In this document: positions 41,088-52,339 of the stretch, piece by piece
How positions within the stretch are numbered: position 1 is the first letter of the stretch
How the letters are laid out: every line of letters starts with the position of its first letter
Assembly: GCA_037043455.1 (NCBI GenBank)
Contig: JAWPHD010000289.1
Span: 248,001 to 312,000, forward strand
DNA: 64,000 nt
Origin: Cyrtodaria siliqua
Taxonomy: Eukaryota > Mollusca > Bivalvia > Adapedonta > Hiatellidae
Reading direction: 5' to 3'
Translations under genes and position numbers: made by a program
The notes under the pieces: generated by a model
Told to the model about the DNA's origin: nothing
The model's database searches: none
The model's input: the letters and a program-made list of their open reading frames with translations, nothing else

Positions 41088-41725
41088 CATTCTTGCATAC
41101 CGGATAAGGCTATCCAAGTTTTACATTGATGATGGAATATTTCGTGGCTATCCGGTGAAGATGGGGAATTCCATCCCGAGGTATAAGTGTTTTTATCGGA
41201 ATCGAGGCTCCGTCGAGGTTCCGATTAAAACACTTAAGCCGAGGGTTGATATTCCCTATCTGAACCGAATACCCATGATAGATTCTTTTTCTTGCATATC
41301 AGAGACATGTTGTGCGTTGACGCCGCCAGCTTGTTGCATGTTGCATGTTTTCCTGCATACCGGATGTTGGTGCGCGTGAATTTTATCTCGACCCTAGCAG
41401 CTAGGGTGATATGGAAATATCTTGCCACGGTAAAATGACGGATATCCTTGTCCGGTATGCAAGAAAGTCTTATCCATATGGGTAAAGATAAAAGTCAGTC
41501 GCGCTCTAACATCCAGTATGCAGGAAAACATGCAAAACGTTAGTAGCTGGGGGCGTCAACGTACAACATGTCTCTGATATACAAGAAAAATAAGCTATCA
41601 TGGGTATTCGGTTCAGATAGGGAATTTCAACCCTCGGTATAAGTGTTTTAATCGGAAAATCGGCAGAATTCCCTATCTTCACCGGATACCCATGAACGAT
41701 TCTTATACTACTAAACAAGCAAAGC
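41088..41725. repeat. Long imperfect foldback, about 640 bp
   Basis: Left-arm blocks TTCTTGCATACCGGATAAGG, CGGTGAAGATGGGGAATTC, CCTGCATACCGGATGTTGG and AACCGAATACCCATGATAG have complementary or matching partners in the right arm (GTCCGGTATGCAAGAAAGTC, GAATTCCCTATCTTCACCGG, AACATCCAGTATGCAGGAAA, CTATCATGGGTATTCGGTTC). A nested hairpin CGGAATCGAGGCTCCGTCGA lies near 41200. No coding seen. Confidence 0.7.
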
Positions 41726-41799
41726 CGTTAAATTTGAATGAGACACTTCTTCAGTCTATTTTAATTGTAGCGTTTGAGGCAGCCCAGTATAATCTAATC

Positions 41800-42135
41800 C
41801 ATTACGTGGTCCCGCCTTATTTCATTAAGCGATGGGAAAGCTTATTCTAGCAGGATTTATACCGATATTTCGACAATAAAACATGTTTAAAACATTTGTT
41901 CCTGACAAAATGCGATAACCTGTTTAAAATTACCAAATGAATGTTTTAATTTTACAATATGCAATGTGTTTAAGCCTAAATTTAGGTTTTATTTCATACC
42001 CCAGCCAACCCCGTTTTCGCTTCTTGGTAGTATATACACCGATTACAAAGCATTTTCTTCTAAAAACTGTGTTGTCACATGTGAGGTAATCATTATGTGG
42101 TCCGAGTATTAACTTTCATACCCCATCCAACCCCT
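41800..42135 (-). mobile_element. MITE 'M', rearranged copy
   Basis: Starts CATTACGTGGTCCCGCCTTA and runs through GCGATAACCTGTTTAAAATT and ATTTTACAATATGCAATG (uninterrupted, unlike 7265-7785) to CCAGCCAACCCCGTTTTCGC. A second end in the other orientation follows (TTATGTGGTCCGAGTATTAA, 42094). Probably two M pieces joined. Confidence 0.6.
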
Positions 42136-42599
42136 TCTGTTGTACCATTTTAGTTAGGTCATGATTGTTTAAACTTTTCTTTTTGAAACGAAAATATAGA
42201 TTCCCTTCTTTAAAATGCCCGATTCAAATATCTTTTTAAGGACTATCGTTCTAAAATGTTGTCAACATATAGTCACCATGTAAACAGAAAGCAGCAATAA
42301 TATGTCGCTCACGTTACAACAACTCTTGGATTCTAAATATGTCAGTTTGTTGCGCACTTTATTAGTTGAATGGTGTTGCTTTAATTCGGACAAATACCAT
42401 TGAAATATCACCCTAATTGTTCCGTTTAAAGCATCTTTTTAATCTAGTAACATAAATGTCTTAACTGCATAATGCCAACCTTTTTACTGACTAACCATTT
42501 GTTTTTATCGTATGCAGTCAAACGTTTTTTACTTTCATCATCTTGGGCTAGGTTTTGAGTTTAAGGATCAAATATTCAACTGTGTTGACTTCATATATG
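42136..42599. other. Unique stretch
   Basis: Nothing recognised. Confidence 0.35.
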
Positions 42600-42735
42600 T
42601 CATCATTGCCTTTGGCAGATCCTTTCCAAACAAGTGATGTAATTTTGTTTAGCTCAAAATACATTTGTCCCCAGACATTGAGGTCAGCTGAGGATTTATC
42701 GTTTCCGACATTTAAAATGACAGTTTATAAAGTTA
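42600..42735 (+). repeat. Family H short repeat
   Basis: TTGTCCCCAGACATTGAGG, TCAGCTGAGGATTTATCGTT, TTATAAAGTTAGCAGG. Matches 60340-60442. Both copies are followed at once by a family A 3' tip. The plus frame is similar in both (EDLSFP, KM/MK-YK), so this might be a protein fragment, but I do not recognise it. Confidence 0.5.
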
Positions 42736-43040
42736 GCAGGTATAAAATTCAGAAAACAGACATTTCATTGACAGTTCATAATGGAAATAAGCATAAACGT
42801 CGAACAGGAAATGAACCTTTCGAAGACCACTGTAAACCCAAAAACACGCAAACAGACAAAAAGTAATGGCAATGTTAATAAAGAATAAAGGCATATGACG
42901 TCACAAACACAAAAACGGTTGACAATAGGGCAACCGCCTTGGAACAGTCAGTGGCAAAAAAGGTCACTGAGGGTTTAAGCCAAGTTCTAGCGTGCACCAA
43001 ACCTCACACTTACCCTATTGTCATCCCAATAAAAATAAGT
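42736..43040 (-). mobile_element. Family A 3' UTR copy
   Basis: Tip region with CGTCGAACAGGAAATGAACC, then CATATGACGTCACAAACAC, GGTTGACAATAGGGCAACCG, GGAACAGTCAGTGGCAAA and TTGTCATCCCAATAAAAAT, where a C copy begins. Confidence 0.7.
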
Positions 43041-43045
43041 ATACG

Positions 43046-43640
43046 AAAGAGTATGAAAGTGGACTTTTGGAAACGGCCGAACACGATAAATACGAAATAT
43101 TGCAGTATCGGTTTGATTGAGACTGTTCATGAACGGTAGTTAAATATGCTTGCAACCGTTCACGCTCTCTAGCCCCGGGTTGAGCAGAACTCAATATGCA
43201 TAAAATCAATAATACAGAATTTTAACCATCCGGAAGAGGGCATGCATATGGCGGCGGAATGCCATATTTACTGCCATTATTCCATGTCCAGCGGCGTGTC
43301 CCAATATCTAATAAAATTATATGCCCCGATGTGCGAAATAAGCAAAATGGAATTTAGTTGGGAGCAGCGGTTATGAAGCCTGCGCATCACAAGTAACAGT
43401 CAAAATACTAAATTAAAAAGCAGACAACATATCCTATTGGTGGAAAAAACAATACCCAGAGACTTTATCGGCCGGAGTAGTGGAACCACCGAATCAAAAT
43501 TTAAGTAAGAAAAAAATATTTGAAAATGTGCCGCCGATATCTAAATATAAGTATCGGGCTCAGCGATCTCCAAATATCGAATGTATAACAGTCCTGATTG
43601 CAAGCGCGGTGAGACGTTTTACTGCCGCCACGCTGCACAT
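43046..43640 (-). mobile_element. Longest family C copy
   Basis: 3' tip at left (AGAGTATGAAAGTGGACTTT), then AACGGCCGAACACGATAAAT, AGCCCCGGGTTGAGCAGAAC, GGCATGCATATGGCGGCGG, GGAATTTAGTTGGGAGCAGC, AAGTATCGGGCTCAGCGATC, AACAGTCCTGATTGCAAGCG. It shows the family is at least about 575 bp long. Confidence 0.7.
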
Positions 43641-43661
43641 GCAACGTCACTGTGCTATATT

Positions 43662-43733
43662 AAAGAGTATGAAAGTGAACACGATAAATACAATTGTTCC
43701 ATGTCCAGCAACATATGGTCCCAATATATAATA
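43662..43733 (-). mobile_element. Deleted family C fragment
   Basis: AAAGAGTATGAAAGTG joined to AACACGATAAATACAATTG and CCATGTCCAGCAACATATGG: C blocks with internal deletions, directly before a family A 3' tip. Confidence 0.5.
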
Positions 43734-44595
43734 CAAGTCGAACAGGAAATGCAGCTTTCACTGAACAAAGTAAACCTCAAAACACGCAAAAAGACAAACA
43801 TGAATGGCAATAGTAATACAGAATGAAGGCATATGACGCCACAAACACAAAAAGGGTCGACAATAGGGCTACCGCCTTGAAACGGCCAGTGGCAAAAGGG
43901 CCGTTGGGGGGTTTAAACAAGGATCTAAGTGGTGCACCAAACCTCACACTTACCCTACTGTCATTCCAATAAAACGGGACATTGTAAATAAAGTAATCCC
44001 CGCCATGAACTATTCTCTAATCAACAAGGCAGCATTAATAGGCAATATAAGTAAAACACAGAGATACTCGTGTATATATAATTACAAAAAACAATAACCT
44101 AGAAAGCCACAAAGAAGGTACTCAGTGTCTAGGCAGAAGTCAGAGCAACACGAGAATAAACCATTGAGGGCATGGTATGACAAGATTGCAGACACACATC
44201 AAACGTCACCGTCGTTTTGGGCTTTAGGCAGAATTCATCATAGAGTCCACAGCCTGTCCGGTCATCGCACAATTAAAGCGGAAAGCATAGCACAAAGAAG
44301 GTACTCAGTGTCTAGGCAGAAGTCAGAGCAACACGAGAATAAACCATTGAGGGCATGATATGACAAGATTGCAGACAAACATCAAACGTCACCGTCGTTT
44401 TGGGCTTTAGGTAGAATTCATCATAGAGTCAACAGCCTGTCCGGTCATCGCACAATTAAAGCAGAAAGCATAGTTGCAAACTGTAAATGGGTCCACCTCC
44501 AAGCAAGCAGTGAGTTGCAAAATGATAGCGTCGTTACCTCTTTTGATAAACGTTTTAACTAGTTTAACAAAGATAGTTTGAAAGTGATCATGCAA
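43734..44595 (-). mobile_element. Family A copy with internal tandem duplication
   Basis: Full UTR (CAAGTCGAACAGGAAATGC, GGTCGACAATAGGGCTACCG, AAAACGGGACATTGTAAATA, GCATTAATAGGCAATATAAG) and the RT C-terminus (minus-strand FQTIFVKLVKTFIKRGNDAI, DPFTVCNYAFCFNCAMTG). A 183-bp unit spanning the UTR/RT boundary is duplicated in tandem at 44108-44290 and 44291-44473 with about five differences. Confidence 0.75.
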
Positions 44596-44754
44596 TCATG
44601 AACTTGTTCCATACTTGTCAACTGCAACAAAACATAGAAACTATTTTACTTTATAAGAAATAAATAAGAACCGAATATCACAGTTCTATTTTTTAAAGCG
44701 CAATTATGTTCCTATCGTGACTAGCAATGGAAATCAATGTTTAGTGAGACCTGT

Positions 44755-45235
44755 AGTTATATCGTATACGTATACGAGTGTATGCACCTTGTTTTGTTAG
44801 TGACGATCCACATCATAGTTTTAACATGGCCCTAGAAAGGATCACGGGAACCTGTTTTGTGTTCATAATTCGTTCCACGCATATTCGATCACTGTTATTT
44901 TTAAAATCCGTGAATAAACCTTTAATTTATATATTATTATATAACCTTATTTTATAGCGTAATTTTGCCGTTATTTGGCGGGTTGGGTTAGTTTCTTTAA
45001 TGGGCGGAAATAATTACTATTTTGTTTGAAATACTACATAATATAAACTATTACTTTACCAACGTATTTATTGTTTCATGTCAGGTTTTACATCATTTGA
45101 CACAAGGAATATACTTATTTAATTCTTCCTATTCCTAAATTTTCGTTTCGTAATACGAAATCGTGAAACAAAGAATTTCACAGGCAATTTGTTTTAGTTC
45201 CTATTGATCAGTATTTGTTTCCTAAATTACACAAT
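44755..45235 (+). repeat. Dispersed duplication K, copy 1
   Basis: GTTATATCGTATACGTATAC, TTTTAACATGGCCCTAGAAA, GAAATACTACATAATATAAA, CCATTTGACACAAGG-like sequence and TTCGTTTCGTAATACG recur at 59026-59800. The middle (44880-45020) does not match. The second copy carries a 500-bp insert there that is also half of the 57437/59719 inverted repeat. Confidence 0.6.
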
Positions 45236-45411
45236 CATCATGTTGATGTTGTCATGATGAGTATATATTGAAAGTTTGATGAACAAATATGAAGAAATGA
45301 GAAAGTTATAGACAACGTTAAGTTTCTGCGACGGACTGACGGACTGACGGACGGACGACAATGTGATCCCTATGTATCGCATTTTTCTTTAAAAAGGCGA
45401 CACAAACAGAA
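45236..45411 (+). repeat. GACGGA-rich dispersed repeat tail
   Basis: AAGTTTGATGAACAAATATG, then GACGGACTGACGGACTGACG and GTGATCCCTATGTATCGC. Sequences of this form (a GACGGA run then GTGAT...CC) are widespread in lophotrochozoan repeats as I know them. Only one copy is seen here. Confidence 0.4.
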
Positions 45412-46050
45412 ATTTAAGAACTCTTCTGCGACAAGGACTATCACCTGTGATGTGACTTACAAACTTTTTGAGATCCATGGTCATAATCACTTTCATACAA
45501 TATTCATTAAACTTGTTAAAAATGTTTATCAAAAGAGGTTATAACCCTATCATCTTGCAACGCACTGCATGTTTAATGGTTGACCCATTTACAGTTCGCC
45601 ACTATGCTTTCCTCTTTGATTGTGCGATGACCGGAAAGAGTGTGGACCTTATGTTGATCTTGACCTAAATCCGTATAGGACGGTAACTTTTGGTGTTGCT
45701 CTTTTATCTTGTCTTATCGTACCCTTAACGGTATTTTCTATGTCGCTCTTGCTTTTGCCAAGTCATTGAGAACTCACTGTATGTTTTCCTAGTCTTCTGT
45801 TTTTTACATTATATATACTTGATCATTTATGTTTTTTTTATATTGCCTATTAATGCTGCCTTGTTTGTTAGAGATTATAACCTGGCGGAGATATCTTTAT
45901 TTGCAATGTCCCGTTTATTGGGAGAGGTTTGGTGAACCCTAGAACCTGGTTTAAACCACTATCGTCCCCTTATTTGGCCACTTACCGTTCCAAAGCGGTA
46001 GTCCTATTGTCATCCCTTGTGTGTTTGTGATGTCTTATCTTGCCTGTTAT
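45412..46050 (+). mobile_element. Family A copy with RT C-terminus
   Basis: Starts AATTTAAGAACTCTTCTGCG, at the same point as the 17743 copy. RT: HNHFHTIFIKLVK (frameshift) FIKRGYNPIILQRTACLMVD, PFTVRHYAFLFDCAMTG, stop. UTR: GCCAAGTCATTGAGAACTC, TTTATTGGGAGAGGTTTGG (a short deletion removes the GACAGTAGGG block), CGTTCCAAAGCGGTAGTCC. Fades near 46050 without a clear tip. Confidence 0.75.
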
Positions 46051-47785
46051 TCTTTCGGCATACTATGAATCATGTAGTTGATGATAAGCATGCATTACAA
46101 CTTCAATTCTTAGTGAACTCGTCTAAAAATCTTGAATGGTATAAACACATATTTTCAAAGGTTACTGTTTTACTTGCTGAAATGACGTTTTCGTAGACCA
46201 GTCTACTGTTTAAAGTGTAGAGTGGGATACTATATTTATATTACCAACAACACGTTCTTTAGTCTCTGTAGGGCAGCAGGTTGAGGACTCAACATTTTGC
46301 AGGGAAAGTCAAGCCTGTCTATTTACTTTTCCTTTTTTTTTTAAATTTGCTTTATTATCAGTTTTATTATTGCAAATGGTAAGGTAATAATGAACAGTCC
46401 TTTACATTTTCACTTTGATAACGCAATCTTATAATTACACATGGTAGCAGTGAACAGTTTATATGCGGAGCTGGCGTGTGCCCCCACCCCCGCCCCCCAC
46501 CCACAACCCCCTCACCCCCCCCCCCTGCCCACCCTAAAACATGCCAAACAAACAGCTATTTTAAGCTTGCGTAAACCATTGTTTGTTCATCGTTATATTA
46601 TTATATAAGTATTTTACCATGTCTCCGCCGGTCTCTGTATTGTATATTGTCTTGTCTATTGAATATTTGATGTGGTCAGTTGATTTAGTTTGTGGTAAAG
46701 TGGGGATAAACCATTAAATAGCGTCTGGGTGCCAAATTTTTGTATGACTTATTACCTCGTTTTTGTCAACAAGATCGTCAAACACACATTTTCCTATTAG
46801 ATACTATTTACATCGGGTATGGAACTATTGTTCTATAGACAAATGGTTGATATCCAAATGGATAGGATCTGCACACCTACTAATAGTTCAGAACTAGGAA
46901 ATATTTGAAAAAGGAAAAAAGAATGCAAGCGTGTTATCGTTGTTGCTTCGCTGTTTATCACTATCATATCGCGTCTAATCTCTTATTGGAATTACGCCAT
47001 GTAGACCGCTATCAGAGAACATCTCCGTAGCTGCTCATTGAAGCATCGACTTGCACCAGCTATAGGCCTCACAGAAAACAAAAGTATTACCAATAACTAA
47101 TTGATAAGCGGCGTAGGTGAATCGTTTGGTATACCTGGACACCGAAGTCTACTGGCTACCTGCTCAATGAAAATATACTGTAATGTGTAAGATCGGACAG
47201 CTTTATGGGATAATTATTACTGTTGGCACATCACAAATTGGTTGTTAATTGAAAGGATTGTATTTTACAAGCTTTGAAGTGTTTGTTCCGTAAAAACGGT
47301 AAGTGCATTGTTTATTAAAAAGCTTCAATTCGTTTAAAAAAGGTATTAAATTATAATTCTGTTATAGTTATTATAATTATATTATACAATGTTGATATAA
47401 ATCTATGTGTATAAGAAACAGAACATTTCGGCATGATTGTCCATGTACAGCTACATGCATTTTGATGTGAATTGCTTTCTTACCTGGTGAGTTAATTTCG
47501 AAATACAATGCATCTTAGTATTTCTATAGTTGTACAAATAAATTTATATTGTTAAATATGGCTTCATATTAAAGGTAAAACTATTTTGAATATTTCAATA
47601 ACGGTCCATCTTATAAGTAAACCATTCTGTACCCTATCTGTGAAGTAAGAATGCCGATATGTTTATTTTAGATAAGGTTGCATGTTTATCTTCGTTTATC
47701 GTTTTTAAAATTTATCTTCAAATTGAAATACCGAAGGTATCTATCGCAACGTGCCAATCACGTAAACAAGTCTGGAACATATTTT
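46051..47785. other. AT-rich stretch with C-rich tract
   Basis: A C-rich simple sequence lies at 46480-46535. GTCTGGGTGCCAAATTTTTG near 46727 and preceding GTGGTCAGTTGATTTAG faintly resemble family B. The rest is unrecognised. Confidence 0.35.
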
Positions 47786-48245
47786 TGAGTACATTTGGAT
47801 ATCGCCGAACAAGATAAATGTAAATATATTGTAGTCACGGTTTGAGTGAGACAGTTCATGAGTGGTAGTGAAAACATATTGCTAACGTTCAGGAGCTCTA
47901 GTCCAGGGTTGAGCATAACTCAATATTTAAAATGCCAATCGAAGGAAAATGTTAGCGATCCCGAAGATGGTATGTATATAACGGTGAACATAGAACCTTC
48001 AATGGGGTATGTTCATACCATTCCATGCCAGCGCCGTATGGTACCAGTTTCTAACAAAATGCTTTGCCCTAAACGACAAAACAATGGACGAAATAATTAA
48101 TATGGAATTTAGTATGGAGCAAAGGTTACTAAGACAGCGTAGCACAGTAACAGTCGAAAGATTAAATTAAAAATAAGATCATATCCTAAGTGTGATCGAG
48201 CTCAGCGATCTCCAACGATCGGTATGAATAACAGTTTTGATTGCA
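47786..48245 (-). mobile_element. Diverged family C copy
   Basis: GCCGAACAAGATAAATG, GAGTGAGACAGTTCATGAG, CCAGGGTTGAGCATAACTC, CCATGCCAGCGCCGTATGG, GGAATTTAGTATGGAGCAAA, GAGCTCAGCGATCTCCAACG. Near full length but decayed. Confidence 0.65.
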
Positions 48246-48791
48246 GGCTTACAATGCCAAATACCATAACCAATGCCAAATAAGACAGGGACATTCCCCG
48301 AGCACCTTTTATGTGGTATATATTTCCTTGCATATTTCTAAGTCAATGGGTATTATATGCGTAACCCTGTATAAATCAAGCACTACGCCATCAAGGCTAC
48401 TGTTACCAAAACTTCGTAAAATATTTGCAAAATTGTATTGTCGTAAACCGGCGAATATGCCTATGTTAAAAAGTAGCTTTTCCTTAAAATGAGCTATTAT
48501 AAGTGTCACGTTCTTTGATGATCACTGAAGAATTTTTTACTATTTTAACAGCGTGAAATTTCTTCATACAGTGTATGTACATGTTTAATATCAAACCATG
48601 ACGATGTTGGTGGCCGTTTTATCAAAGCGTGTAATGTTTAGTTGGTATTGTTGCTGACTACGTATAATCGAAAATGCATTTTCTTTTAAAATTAGCCGTA
48701 TGTTCAATCATACCAATATTTACACAGAGTTGTCGGTCCGTGCATTCACATACAATCTCTGTCAACGTCTGAGCAAATTACAAGAATCTTG
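48246..48791. other. Unique stretch
   Basis: Open frames on both strands near 48241-48509 overlap each other and match nothing known to me. Confidence 0.35.
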
Positions 48792-49114
48792 TTAAAGGGA
48801 CACACGGCAATCTTGTGTTGTATTCAACCATTATAATGTGCTCTTCAATTTACTTATGCTGCGTCATTTTGACTTTAAAACTGCATGCATATGATTAAAT
48901 AAAATATTGAGATTTCAATTTTCTTCACTATTTCACCAAGTTTTTAAACATATTATTGATGCACTATTATAAAAAAGTTAATAATATATAAAAACAATTT
49001 GCTTTGAAATATTCTAACAATTACTATTAATGATTGAACAAATGCGAGTGAAGAGAAAAACTAACTGGACGCCGTGAGTTTTTAAAAAATCAAAATTGCC
49101 GTGTGTCCCTTTAA
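48792..49114 (+). mobile_element. Complete MITE 'P' (323 bp) with TTAA ends
   Basis: Left end TTAAAGGGACACACGGCAAT, right end ATTGCCGTGTGTCCCTTTAA: a near-perfect 20-bp terminal inverted repeat in which TTAA is outermost. If TTAA is the duplicated target, a piggyBac-type origin fits (inference). No transposase codons. A partial copy lies at 30106-30413, and isolated ends at about 27078 and 29240-29310. Confidence 0.75.
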
Positions 49115-49545
49115 ATGATGAAAATTGAAAATTACTTGGTAACACTCATTTTTGTCCGACTCGGTTTTATGTGAAAGTTTCAACATTATTTTTTTCTGAT
49201 ATGTAATATGATAATTTAGTGACTACACAATGCACATAAATACTGAAAATGTTGATTTTGTTTGTGAATTATATTGCGGTAGAAAACATGTTATAATTTA
49301 ACTCCGTTAAAACATTCAAAATGCAAACAGCCATTACAGTTTCTTTAGGGTTACAGTATAACGTATGTGCTTACCAGCTCTTTACAAAACCTCATAGCTC
49401 TAAACAGCCAACCAAAATTAAAGTACTATTCAAACATTTCCTATGTAAGCAGGGTTTTGTTCGATTGTTTACCACTCAATCGGCAGCACCCCGTATCATT
49501 AGTGGTGTCAGGTCACTGTTGTTATTTCTGTAATGAAAAATGCTT
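49115..49545. other. AT-rich unique stretch
   Basis: Nothing recognised. Confidence 0.35.
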
Positions 49546-49547
49546 AC

Positions 49548-49670
49548 TACAGTTCACGCCCTCTAGACCCGGGTTGAGCAGAAGTCAATATCTACAATGT
49601 CAATAGTACGAAACTTTCAGCCATCCCGAAAATGGTATGCATATGCCGGTAAACATGGTACCGTCAATGC
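49548..49670 (-). mobile_element. Family C internal fragment
   Basis: TCACGCCCTCTAGACCCGGG, TTGAGCAGAAGTCAATATC, GAAAATGGTATGCATATGCC. Both ends are missing. Confidence 0.6.
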
Positions 49671-49934
49671 ATCATTTTAAACGTCAGATGCAAAACTAGA
49701 ATACAATTGAGTGTGTTATTTAAAGCAATGCTACGTTCCAACAACAAATTTAAACAGGTACGAAACTGCATATTTATTTCGTTTGATGTTGAGAGATGGG
49801 CATACCTATAAATTGTGCGAATTTGTTTATATGTTGTTCAATGTCTGGAAAAATTGTTTATCATATATTTAATAATCCATGTCAGATAATAAATATAAAC
49901 CCGCTACGTATATTATTATTATTATCATTATTAT
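49671..49934. other. AT-rich spacer
   Basis: Nothing recognised; ends in a (TTA)n-like tract near 49910. Confidence 0.3.
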
Positions 49935-50150
49935 TTTGTATTGTTATAATTGTTTACACTGTCCTGTTGTTGTGGATGATGACAGGGTGTGGATGATGAC
50001 AGGGTAAGAGTGAGGTTTGGTGCACCCTTAAATCGGATTAAACTCCCCGGTGATCTTTTTTGCCACTGACCGTTCCAAAGCGGTACCCCTGTTGTCAACT
50101 CTTATATGTTTGTGATGTGCTTTGTCACTGAATGTGTTTGTGATGTACGT
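49935..50150 (+). mobile_element. Family A 3' UTR fragment
   Basis: GTTTACACTGTCCTGTTG, a duplicated GTGGATGATGACAGGGT, GAGTGAGGTTTGGTGCACCC, TGACCGTTCCAAAGCGGTAC and TATATGTTTGTGATGTGC. No 3' tip. Confidence 0.65.
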
Positions 50151-51055
50151 TTTGAATCAGTTTTGCATTGCAATACTTGTTGGAGTGAGTGTATTCTATG
50201 AATGCAATTCTTCCCGTTGGACTTTGATTGTAAACACCACTATGAATCAGAATATCAGCTCATAATTAGGCGAATTAACTACGGTAAAAAAATGCGGAAT
50301 AATGTACAGAGCAGCGAAAAATTAAAAACATGCGAAACATGCATAATTTACAACAGCCTCTTCATACTTTAATTTTGCGTGAATGTCTATTAAAGTGTGG
50401 ACTTAAAGTGATGTTTTGACACCCAATTACACAAATAAAACCAAAACGACAACGACGTAGCATCGAGATGCCATTTAGTCATTTTACGTATTTTGGAATG
50501 TGTCCAAATTTTACGATAACACTCTGCTTCGTTTCATATTGACGTCATGTTTCTTATCTTTCGTATAAACAAGTACGGTGTTTGTTGTTTTTGTATTTGC
50601 TAACAGAAACGGATATCCCATTGTTATTTTGATAAGTCGCAATATTTATAGACGTTGGCGACATATCAAAGTATGCAACGTCTGTTATGAATTGTACATC
50701 GTTAGCTTTTTATGAACTCTTAATTTGCTCCGTTAGATTCTTACACAGGTTGATATACTACGATTTTTATAATTACATTTATTTTATAAATATGCATTAC
50801 CTTAATTACCTTTCATTTTTAAAGCAAACATAGGTATATTTTTGTGGTTCCTGTATCCTTCATATATTATATTAAATTTAGTGGCATAACAAGCACCCAA
50901 CTTGAACGTAATTGATAACATATCAACCATTGAGACGTATTGCGACGTCATAAGACACATGAGGTCTTCCGACAAAGTTAACGCTGCATAACCTATTCTT
51001 AAACCTCTTGCCTTGTTTTAGGCGTGCCTTGTTGTAGGCGTGCCTTGTATTTGTT
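50151..51055. other. AT-rich unique stretch
   Basis: Nothing recognised. Confidence 0.4.
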
Positions 51056-51290
51056 AAAATGAGATATAGGGTCCTATAGAAACCACAGCGCCCGAACGCA
51101 ATGGCATCGTAGGTCCGAACTGTACTGCATATAAGGACTTGAAAATACAATCAAAGTGACAAAAAACAACGAAAAGGGGTGGTGAAGACAGGTTTACCGA
51201 CTTGGAATGGTCAGAAGGCAATAAGGCCTACTGGTTATCTTGGAACGGTCAGTAGGCAATAAGGCCTACTGGTTATCTTGAATCGTAGCT
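51056..51290 (-). mobile_element. Family B tail with tandem module
   Basis: The 3' end at left (AAAATGAGATATAGGGTCCT), CGAACGCAATGGCATCGTAG, GACTTGGAATGGTCAGAAGG. The block GGTCAGTAGGCAATAAGGCC with TACTGGTTATCTTGGAACG is duplicated in tandem (about 51206 and 51245), repeating the conserved module. Confidence 0.7.
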
Positions 51291-51704
51291 GTACACATGT
51301 GACATTATATTTTTCCAAAATTCTTTTTTACGTCTCTTGAAACTCGGACACTCTCAGATCGTCTGATTGACATTAATGGTCCAACCACAGAGTGAACCGT
51401 CTTAAGACCATGGTATATTTAGTATTATTTAGCATAGTAATTTAAAACAAAAACTATAAAAAGCATCTTAACACGTATCAGTTTATTATGGTCAACCTTG
51501 TCGCACATACATATTTCCGTTCAGTAACATAAAACTGTATTTTATCAAATTGAAACTAGGATTCCGACTTAAAAATCACTAGATTGCATGTATTAGTTAA
51601 TAAATGTGTGCGCACGTAGGCACCATATATTGTTTACTCTCTATATATGTACGTGTTGTTTCTTTCTGTGCGTGTGTGTGGTTGATTGTGGTTCTGGAAT
51701 GCTA
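51291..51704. other. AT-rich unique stretch
   Basis: Nothing recognised. Confidence 0.35.
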
Positions 51705-52005
51705 GATTTGACTTTATTTACACTGTCCCATTTTATTGGGATGACAATAGGGTAAGGGTGAGGTCTGGTGCACCCTAGAACCTCTTTTAAATTACCCTCC
51801 CAACACCACCCAGCATGGTCATTTATGCTTTATACTTATATTGCCTATTAAATATTAACGGTCAGTGGCAAACAAGACCGCTGGGGGTTTAAACCCGTTT
51901 CTAGGGTGCACCAAACGTCAAACTGTCATACAATCAGAACGGGACAGTGTAAATAAAGAAATCTCCGCCATGAACTATAACTAACAAGGCAGCATTAATA
52001 AGCAC
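51705..52005. mobile_element. Two family A fragments head to head
   Basis: Plus-strand piece (51705-51850: ACTTTATTTACACTGTCCC, GGGATGACAATAGGGTAAGG, CTGGTGCACCCTAGAACC) and minus-strand piece (51858-52005: GGTCAGTGGCAAACAAGACC, TAGGGTGCACCAAACGTC, GGGACAGTGTAAATAAAG). Together they form an inverted repeat of one UTR region. Confidence 0.65.
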
Positions 52006-52339
52006 TCACAGCATTCAATAATTAATAAGCATTCAAAGCGAGCATTTATGTGTGCACGTAGTGCAAACATATCACATGTACAAGAAAATGAAATGAAATC
52101 AAGATTTTTTGACAAGTATAATTTATAGTGAACATTTAATAAATTGATATACGATCAAAATGGTCCTTAGATGTTTCATAAAATAGAGCCCTGGTGTCAA
52201 AACAACCTCTGATCATAAGAATCAATTGGAGCAAAAGAAGAACTCAATTAATGGTAACCTGGCATATGAGATGACACTGCAAATACCGCTAAGGATGTAG
52301 GACTCAACCTGGCATAGGAGATGACAACTTCAGATACCG
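52006..52339. other. Unique spacer
   Basis: ACCTGGCATA(T/G)GAGATGACA is repeated at 52256 and 52307. Nothing else recognised. Confidence 0.35.
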
